Of a stretch of DNA of 64,000 bases, positions 58,912 to 64,000 are shown piece by piece. The stretch spans positions 682,001 to 746,000 of the forward strand of contig JASCOV010000002.1 of NCBI GenBank assembly GCA_029960045.1, in the 5' to 3' direction. The stretch comes from Flavobacteriaceae bacterium PS02293 (lineage in GTDB: Bacteria; Bacteroidota; Bacteroidia; Flavobacteriales; Weeksellaceae). A model generated the notes under the pieces. The model was not told the DNA's origin and did no database searches. It worked only from the letters and a program-made list of their open reading frames with translations. The position numbers were made by a program, and so were the translations under genes. Within the stretch, counting starts at the first letter, position 1; each line of letters starts with the position of its first letter.

Positions 58912-60495
58912 ATGCATACGCTATTACCTTTTCTTTTGGCAATGATTGCCGTCATCGTTTTACTTAATATGTTTGCTGCCAAACTCAAAATAGCTTATCC
59001 GATTTTGTTGGTTGTTGGTGGCCTTGTCATTAGTTTTATTCCCGGATTGCCAGTTATTAAAATTGATCCGGATCTTATCTTTTTCATTTTCCTGCCGCCT
59101 TTGTTATTTGAAGCCGCCTGGAGTATTTCCTTTAAAGAGATGAAGAAGTGGTGGCGGATCATCGGTAGTTTTGCCTTTTTGGTGGTTTTCTTTACGGCAT
59201 TGTCGGTAGCTTTGGTAACAAATCATTTTATTCCCGGATTTACTATTGCTTTGGGGTTTTTACTTGGCGGAATAGTGTCTCCGCCAGATGCTGTAAGTAC
59301 CGGAGCAATCACAAGATTTGTGAAAATTCCAAAATCAACTTCCACGATTCTGGAAGGCGAAAGTCTTTTGAATGACGCTTCATCATTAATCATTTTCCGT
59401 TTTGCTTTGGTTGCGGTTGGAACTGGTCAGTTTGTTTGGCAGGATGCAACACTGAGTTTCTTTTGGATGGTAATTGGTGGTGCGGGAATTGGTTTGCTTT
59501 TAGGTTGGTTTTTTGTTCAGGCTCATAAGCTTCTTCCAACCGATGCGCCTTCTGATATTGCGCTTACGATTATAGAACCTTATTTGATGTATTGGATTGC
59601 AGAACAGTTGCATAGCTCAGGTGTTTTGGCAGTTGTTGTTGGCGGTCTTTTTATGTCGGCAAGACGACTCAAATTTCTCAATAGCACCAGTCGAATCCAC
59701 GCCTACAGCGTTTGGGAAAGTTTTATTTTTATTCTGAATGGTGTTGTGTTTCTAATCATTGGATTGGAATTACCGGAGATTGTGGATGGACTTCGGGAAG
59801 ATCAGATTCCTTTGGAGACAGCAATTGGTTATGGCGTTTTGGTTACCGTAATTCTCATAGCTGCAAGGATGATCAGTTCTTACGCGGCATTAGTGGCGAC
59901 GGTTATTTTCCGTCCGAGTGTACAGCCGCATGCATCTTCCAGAAAACGAAGATGGATGATGCCATTGTTGCTGGGTTGGACTGGAATGCGTGGTGTTGTT
60001 TCTCTTGCTGCAGCATTAGCTATTCCTGTGACATTAAGTAATGGCGAAGCTTTCCCACATAGGAATTTAATACTTTTCATCACTTTTATTGTGATTCTTC
60101 TTACACTTGTTGTACAAGGTCTTACGCTGCCTTACATTATCAGACGGACACAATTTTTCGATGGTGTTTTCGCTGAAGAAAATGAACAATTAACAAAACA
60201 GAAAATCAAAAAAGAACTCAAGCAGCATATTTATCAATTCCTGAAATCTAAGTATGAAAATGAATTGAAAGACCATGCTGGTCTGGAAATATTCTTACGG
60301 CATTGGGAAGAACGTGCGAAAGCGGCTGACGACAGTTGGATGAACGAAAAAACAAAAGTAATTTTTGTCGAAATGCTCGAAGTTCAACGGGAATATCTTT
60401 CGGAACTTAACAAAGATCCTAAAGTAAATGAGGAAATCATCCGTCAGCAATTATTCCAGATCGATTTGGAAGAGGAGCGATTGAAGATGATATAA
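58912..60495 (+). CDS. CPA1-type Na+/H+ antiporter
   Basis: A 527-residue inner-membrane exchanger. About 12 helices fill residues 1-410. The family motifs are FFIFLPPLLFEAAW, GGIVSPPDAVSTGAI (Pro-Asp ion-binding site) and ESLLNDASSLIIFRFAL (Asn-Asp site), with HRNLILFITFIVILLTLVVQGLTLP at the end of the membrane part. The cytoplasmic tail (about 415-527) is helical and charged. It exchanges Na+ or K+ for H+. It has its own promoter and stands alone before the ter operon. Confidence 0.93.
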   Translation: MHTLLPFLLAMIAVIVLLNMFAAKLKIAYPILLVVGGLVISFIPGLPVIKIDPDLIFFIFLPPLLFEAAWSISFKEMKKWWRIIGSFAFLVVFFTALSVALVTNHFIPGFTIALGFLLGGIVSPPDAVSTGAITRFVKIPKSTSTILEGESLLNDASSLIIFRFALVAVGTGQFVWQDATLSFFWMVIGGAGIGLLLGWFFVQAHKLLPTDAPSDIALTIIEPYLMYWIAEQLHSSGVLAVVVGGLFMSARRLKFLNSTSRIHAYSVWESFIFILNGVVFLIIGLELPEIVDGLREDQIPLETAIGYGVLVTVILIAARMISSYAALVATVIFRPSVQPHASSRKRRWMMPLLLGWTGMRGVVSLAAALAIPVTLSNGEAFPHRNLILFITFIVILLTLVVQGLTLPYIIRRTQFFDGVFAEENEQLTKQKIKKELKQHIYQFLKSKYENELKDHAGLEIFLRHWEERAKAADDSWMNEKTKVIFVEMLEVQREYLSELNKDPKVNEEIIRQQLFQIDLEEERLKMI

Positions 60496-60588
60496 ATTAT
60501 TTAAGAATTCTTAACGGTTTTCTGTTTTTTACTCTCAAAGGCTTTTTATATATTTAACCACAGTTATAATTCAGATTTTAGGTTGATT

Positions 60589-60622
60589 TTGTAAATGAAC
60601 CCAATTTAAATGTTTATAGTTG
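60589..60622 (+). promoter_or_regulatory. Possible promoter of the ter operon
   Basis: TTG (60589-60591), 23 bp, then TATAGTTG (60615-60622), one mismatch from TAnnTTTG. Leader of about 48 nt to the first TerD gene. Confidence 0.4.
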
Positions 60623-60677
60623 CGAAAAAACTTATAATTATAAAAAATTAAAACATAACCAAGAACATATTTATTTT

Positions 60678-61253
60678 ATGGCAATTAATTTACAAAAAGG
60701 TCAAAAGATTGACATCGGATTAACTAAAATGACAATCGGATTAGGCTGGGATCCAAACGAAGGAACTGGTCACGATTTCGATTTGGATGCGTCAGCAATT
60801 ATGATCGATTCCAACAGAAAACTGGTAGGAGAAGATTATTTTATTTTCTATAATAATTTGAAGTCTCCGGATGATGCGCTTACTCACACAGGCGATGATC
60901 CAACAGGAGGAAATAGTGACGGAGACGATGATGAAGCAATTATAATTGATCTTGAAAAAGTTGATTCCAGAGTAGAAGAAATCCTGTTTGTGGTTACAAT
61001 AGAAGATTTCGAAAGAAGAAAACAAAACTTCGGACAAGTTCGCAATTCTTATATCAGAATTGTAGATAACTCTAATAATGAAGAGATTGCAAAGTACGAA
61101 TTAGACGAAGATTTTTCCATAGAAACAGGCGTTGAGTTCGGAAGACTTTACAAAAGAAATGGTGCTTGGAAATTCGAAGCTTCAGGTATTGGATATAAGG
61201 CTGATTTAGGTTTTTTCCTTGAAAAATATTATAACGGATCCATTATAAAATAA
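60678..61253 (+). CDS. TerD family protein, first copy
   Basis: A 191-residue cytoplasmic stress protein with the TerD beta-sandwich. It begins MAINLQKGQKIDIGL, then MTIGLGWDPNEGTGHDFDLDASAIMID, FIFYNNLKSPDDALTHTGDDPTGGNSDGDDDE (two Ca2+-binding acidic clusters), FGQVRNSYIRIVD and a closing YELDEDFSIETGVEFGRLYKRNGAWKFEA. TerD proteins bind calcium and work in membrane-associated stress complexes for tellurite, phage or pore-forming toxins. It is the first gene of a tightly packed operon (4-bp gap to the next). Confidence 0.94.
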   Translation: MAINLQKGQKIDIGLTKMTIGLGWDPNEGTGHDFDLDASAIMIDSNRKLVGEDYFIFYNNLKSPDDALTHTGDDPTGGNSDGDDDEAIIIDLEKVDSRVEEILFVVTIEDFERRKQNFGQVRNSYIRIVDNSNNEEIAKYELDEDFSIETGVEFGRLYKRNGAWKFEASGIGYKADLGFFLEKYYNGSIIK

Positions 61254-61257
61254 CAGT

Positions 61258-61908
61258 ATGGCAATTAATTTACAGAAAGTTACCATCGAGAAACAAGGTG
61301 ACACGCATTCTATCGATCTTACAAAAAAAGATAATAATAAAGAAATTGTCATCAATCTGAATTGGTCTCAAGGCGAAACTAAGAAAGGTTTTTTTGCAAG
61401 TCTTCTTGGAGGAAACAATGCAATAGACCTAGACCTTGGCTGTTTTTATGAATTGGCTGATGGTTCAAAAAATGTAATTGACGGCGTTCAGTTTTCGAAA
61501 GGAAACGGTGGATCGAGAGACAGAAAAACACGACAAGGAAGATATACAGATGCGCCTTGGATTTGGCACACAGGCGATGATAGAGGCGCAGCTGCTGGTT
61601 CTGGAGAAAATATCATTGTAAATCCTAATAATAGCATCAAAAGAATGGTAATCTATTGTTTCATTTATGATGGCGTTGCAAGATGGGCAGAAACTAATGG
61701 CGTTGTAACCATCAAAGTGTCTGGAAATCCGGATATCGAGGTTGAAATGGGAAAACAAAGCGACACAAGAAAATTCTGTGCAATAGCTGAGATTCTATTT
61801 TCACCGTCAAGTTTACAGGTTAAAAAATTGGTAACATTCCATAATTCTCATAGCGATTGCGACAAGATGTACAATTGGGGAATGCAATGGTCAGCAGGTT
61901 CTAAGTAA
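61258..61908 (+). CDS. TerA/TerD-like tellurium resistance protein
   Basis: A 216-residue TerD-superfamily protein that starts like its neighbour (MAINLQKVTI) and then diverges: IVINLNWSQGETKKGFFASLLGGNNAIDLDLGCFYEL, WIWHTGDDRGAAAGSGENIIVN, IYCFIYDGVARWAETNGVVTIKVSGNPDIEVEM and a late FHNSHSDCDKMYNWGMQWSAG. The WAETNGVVTI and PDIEVEM stretch resembles TerA, so it may fill that role in the complex. It lies 4 bp after the first TerD gene and 6 bp before the HAD gene. Confidence 0.87.
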   Translation: MAINLQKVTIEKQGDTHSIDLTKKDNNKEIVINLNWSQGETKKGFFASLLGGNNAIDLDLGCFYELADGSKNVIDGVQFSKGNGGSRDRKTRQGRYTDAPWIWHTGDDRGAAAGSGENIIVNPNNSIKRMVIYCFIYDGVARWAETNGVVTIKVSGNPDIEVEMGKQSDTRKFCAIAEILFSPSSLQVKKLVTFHNSHSDCDKMYNWGMQWSAGSK

Positions 61909-61914
61909 TAGTTT

Positions 61915-62580
61915 GTGGAGATAGATATAGATTCTTACGAGCATTTTTCTTTTGACCTTTGGTTGACTTTAATCAAATCAAATCCGGATTTCAAAGCGAA
62001 AAGAGATACTTTATTCAAGGATTTTTTTTCTATTGATAAGGATATTGAGGAGGTCAGGAAAGTGATAAGGAAATACGATGTTTTATTCAATAGGATATCA
62101 GAAAAAACGGGCAATCACATTGAGAGAGAAGAGGTTTTCCTTTTGATGTTGGATGCTTTGGGAAAGGATATTGAAACCGTTGATGACAATCAATTAAAAC
62201 AATTTTTCCAGCAAGTGGATGAATTGTTTTTAAATAATAGGCCTGTCCTTTTATGGAAAAATATTGAGGAAATATTAATCAAAATCAAAGAGAACAACAA
62301 AACGGCAAGCATCTTGAGTAACACAGCCTTTATACACGGCGACTCATTGAGGAAAGTTTTGGAACATCTTTGTTTGGCGGATTATTTTTCTTTTATGATT
62401 TTTTCTGATGAAGTGAAAGCTTCCAAGCCAAATCTTCGGGTTTTTGAAATAATGTTTGATAAAATCAATGATTTCAGAACACTCGAGAAGAAAGAAATTT
62501 TACATATCGGCGACAACAAAATCGCTGATTATGAAGGCGCAAAAACATTTGGGGTCAACTCAAAATTGGTGAAATTTTAA
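61915..62580 (+). CDS. HAD-superfamily protein of the ter operon with atypical motif I
   Basis: A 221-residue HAD fold, starting at a GTG 6 bp after the TerA-like gene. Motif I reads SFDLWLTLIKSNP: the nucleophile Asp14 is present, but the second Asp of DxD is Trp16, as in some non-phosphatase HADs. A helical cap follows. Motif II is ASILSNTAF, motif III has the Lys in SDEVKASKPNLRVF, and motif IV is ILHIGDNKIADYEGA. HAD and phosphoribosyltransferase proteins form the biosynthetic part of many ter operons, proposed to make a nucleoside-like metabolite. Confidence 0.86.
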   Translation: MEIDIDSYEHFSFDLWLTLIKSNPDFKAKRDTLFKDFFSIDKDIEEVRKVIRKYDVLFNRISEKTGNHIEREEVFLLMLDALGKDIETVDDNQLKQFFQQVDELFLNNRPVLLWKNIEEILIKIKENNKTASILSNTAFIHGDSLRKVLEHLCLADYFSFMIFSDEVKASKPNLRVFEIMFDKINDFRTLEKKEILHIGDNKIADYEGAKTFGVNSKLVKF

Positions 62581-62587
62581 AAAAGTT

Positions 62588-63457
62588 ATGAAAAAAAGAT
62601 TTAGTTTACATAAAATTGAAAGTGAACTTAAAAGCCCTTTTGATGAGGGAAGTTACAGTAAATTTAAGTTTGGAGATACGGCTGTAGCAAAGCAGTTTGC
62701 GAAGGAATTGTTCGAAGGTTTTATTTCAGAATTCAAAGATGAATTATTGGAACAAGAAGAGATTATTCTTTTCCCAAGTCCTTATCATTCTATTCCTACA
62801 GCTTCTAATTTTCTTTGTTCTTATTTCAAAGAACAACTGAATTTTTTCCTATTCGAGAACGGAAAAGCAGCTTGTCTGGAAGGTAAAATCCACAGAAAAC
62901 AAACTTATGTAGAAGATTATGGCAATATGAGTTATGAGGAAAGAATCAATCTGATTTCCAACGATACTTATTATATCGATAAAAGCTTTGTTGATGGGAA
63001 GTTTTGTCTTTTCTTAGATGATATCAAAATCACGGGAAGCCACGAAAATACAGTAGATAAAATCCTGAAACATTACGATGTCAACGGCGAATTCATCTTC
63101 GTATATTTTGCGGAATTAATGAACAAAAACATCCATCCGAAAATCGAAAATCATTACAATTATTTCAAAGTTAAAACGACTGAAGATTTGATTGAAGTCA
63201 TTAATGGAAAGGATTTTCACTTCAATACAAGAATTACAAAATACATTTTGCTGATGCAGGATTCGGATTTTGAGACTATTTATAACAATATCTCAGAAGC
63301 TAAAAGAAACGAAATCCTGAGCCTCGCAATCAGCAACAACTACCATTTGGTAGGGGAATACAAACAAAATATTATTAAATTAAAAGATAAAATACAATGG
63401 CAATTAACTTACAAAAAGGACAAAGACAAAACATTAACGCTCCAAAATTCACTATAG
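62588..63457 (+). CDS. Phosphoribosyltransferase-like protein of the ter operon
   Basis: A 289-residue protein. PFDEGSYSKFKFGDTAVAKQFAKEL and IILFPSPYHSIPTASNFLCSYF form the N-terminal part. The PRPP-binding loop is FCLFLDDIKITGSHENTVDKIL (DD..ITG pattern of type I PRTases). A helical C-terminal part follows. The reading frame runs 61 bp into the next TerD gene in another frame, so its last 20 residues (from about QWQLTYKK) use DNA that also encodes the TerD start. This may be stop loss or tight translational coupling. The presumed product is a ribosylated metabolite. Confidence 0.83.
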   Translation: MKKRFSLHKIESELKSPFDEGSYSKFKFGDTAVAKQFAKELFEGFISEFKDELLEQEEIILFPSPYHSIPTASNFLCSYFKEQLNFFLFENGKAACLEGKIHRKQTYVEDYGNMSYEERINLISNDTYYIDKSFVDGKFCLFLDDIKITGSHENTVDKILKHYDVNGEFIFVYFAELMNKNIHPKIENHYNYFKVKTTEDLIEVINGKDFHFNTRITKYILLMQDSDFETIYNNISEAKRNEILSLAISNNYHLVGEYKQNIIKLKDKIQWQLTYKKDKDKTLTLQNSL

Positions 63458-63951
63458 GATTAGGTTGGGATGCTAACAATTCATCTACTGGAGGTGCTTT
63501 CGATTTGGATGCTTCGGTTTTTGTTTTGGGCGAGAATAAAAAATTGGTAGCGGACGAGTTTTTTGTTTTTTATAACAACTTGCAAACGCCGGATAAATCT
63601 GTGACGCACACAGGCGATAACTTAACTGGAGACGGCGATGGCGACGATGAGCAAATCAAAATTGACCTGACAGGAATCGACCCAAGAGTTAAGGAAATTA
63701 TCGTGGTGGTGACGATTCACGAAGCAGATTCTAGAAATCAGAACTTCGGACAGGTAAGAAATTCTTTCATCAGAGTTTTCAATACTGATACCAACGAAGA
63801 AATTTTGAAATACGAATTGGATGAGGATTTCTCAATAGAAACTGCTGTGGAATTCGGTAGAGTTTACGAGAGAAACGGCGAATGGAAATTCGAAGCGGTT
63901 GGAAACGGACAAAGAGAAGGTTTGGCTAAATACTTAAGTTTATATCAATAA
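63397..63951 (+). CDS. TerD family protein, second copy
   Basis: A 184-residue TerD protein, close to the copy at 60678 (MAINLQKGQRQNINA, FTIGLGWDANNSSTGGAFDLDASVFVL, FFVFYNNLQTPDKSVTHTGDNLTGDGDGDDEQ with Ca2+-binding acidic residues, QNFGQVRNSFIRVF, YELDEDFSIETAVEFGRVYERNGEWKFEA). The ATG is set by its identity with the other TerD starts, even though it lies 61 bp inside the upstream gene. Its stop overlaps the next ATG (TAATG at 63949-63953). Confidence 0.94.
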   Translation: MAINLQKGQRQNINAPKFTIGLGWDANNSSTGGAFDLDASVFVLGENKKLVADEFFVFYNNLQTPDKSVTHTGDNLTGDGDGDDEQIKIDLTGIDPRVKEIIVVVTIHEADSRNQNFGQVRNSFIRVFNTDTNEEILKYELDEDFSIETAVEFGRVYERNGEWKFEAVGNGQREGLAKYLSLYQ

Positions 63952-64000
63952 TGGAAATGGATTTACCACAAGTTACAAACGCTGTCATTGATAAAAATGG
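63951..64000 (+). CDS. Start of the next ter operon gene (cut by the window end)
   Basis: An ATG overlapping the TerD stop opens a frame reading MEMDLPQVTNAVIDKNG with no stop before the window ends. The tight overlap marks it as part of the operon. By position it could be the toxic-anion-resistance (TelA-like) gene often found here, but the 16 residues are too few to decide. Confidence 0.5.
   Translation, partial: MEMDLPQVTNAVIDKN

Overview
The window is AT-rich chromosomal DNA from a member of the Bacteroidota, most likely a Chryseobacterium-like flavobacterium (Weeksellaceae). The signs are T9SS type A C-terminal sorting tails, a GLPGLI-family protein, DUF4469/HU-like and TPR-HTH regulators, Bacteroidota -7 promoter boxes (TAnnTTTG) without Shine-Dalgarno sequences, and family-level similarity throughout. 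I see no rRNA, tRNA, CRISPR array, insertion sequence or prophage. About 61 protein genes are supported, two of them cut by the window edges.

Layout. 1-4.1 kb: a truncated methyltransferase-like gene diverging from an ABC ATPase and a membrane partner. 4.1-6.7 kb: a DUF1203 gene and an Ada-type alkylation-repair gene that carry the same duplicated promoter element, followed by an AraC regulator. 6.7-12.2 kb: small accessory genes, a TPR-HTH sensor-regulator, an HU-like protein, and a HipA-like kinase paired with DUF3037. 12.2-26.1 kb: two separate histidine kinase/LytTR response-regulator modules, each next to genes for secreted or unusual proteins: a T9SS beta-helix protein for the first; a small T9SS protein and a PLC-lectin protein for the second. 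26-32.8 kb: amino-acid permease, BNR-repeat protein, GLPGLI pair, HAD phosphatase, YetF-like protein. 32.9-41.9 kb: eight genes on the minus strand combining ATP-grasp ligases, a GCS2-type carboxylate-amine ligase, a class-I glutamine amidotransferase, two alpha/beta-hydrolase esterases and an M17 aminopeptidase. This looks like an uncharacterised amidoligase (peptide-like metabolite) pathway. 42-45.9 kb: GH43 glycosidase, lipoprotein, bestrophin, thioesterase. 46-52.9 kb: dnaA, LMW phosphatase, dicarboxylate symporter, RsmI-like methylase, AI-2E transporter, DUF1684 and eRF1-like proteins. 53-58.5 kb: YcxB-like protein, MutS2 without an Smr domain, and a YceI-porin-YceI cluster. 58.9-64 kb: CPA1 antiporter and the start of a ter (tellurite/stress) operon with TerD paralogues, a HAD protein and a phosphoribosyltransferase.

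The most striking observation is regulatory. Five promoters in the two LytTR modules each carry a pair of direct repeats at a 20- or 21-bp period. The gene-proximal repeat always ends 28-29 bp upstream of a -7-like box. The half-site sequence is shared within a module and differs between modules (TGGGAYAGAA against TTYAGAACA). This points to two insulated, autoregulated signalling circuits built on one template. Also notable are the duplicated Ada promoter element, a relic T9SS gene reduced to its two ends, a 23-bp tandem array, dispersed dyad repeats (including two related elements in opposite orientation, one with nested insertions), and a perfect 25-bp palindrome between the YceI cluster and the antiporter.
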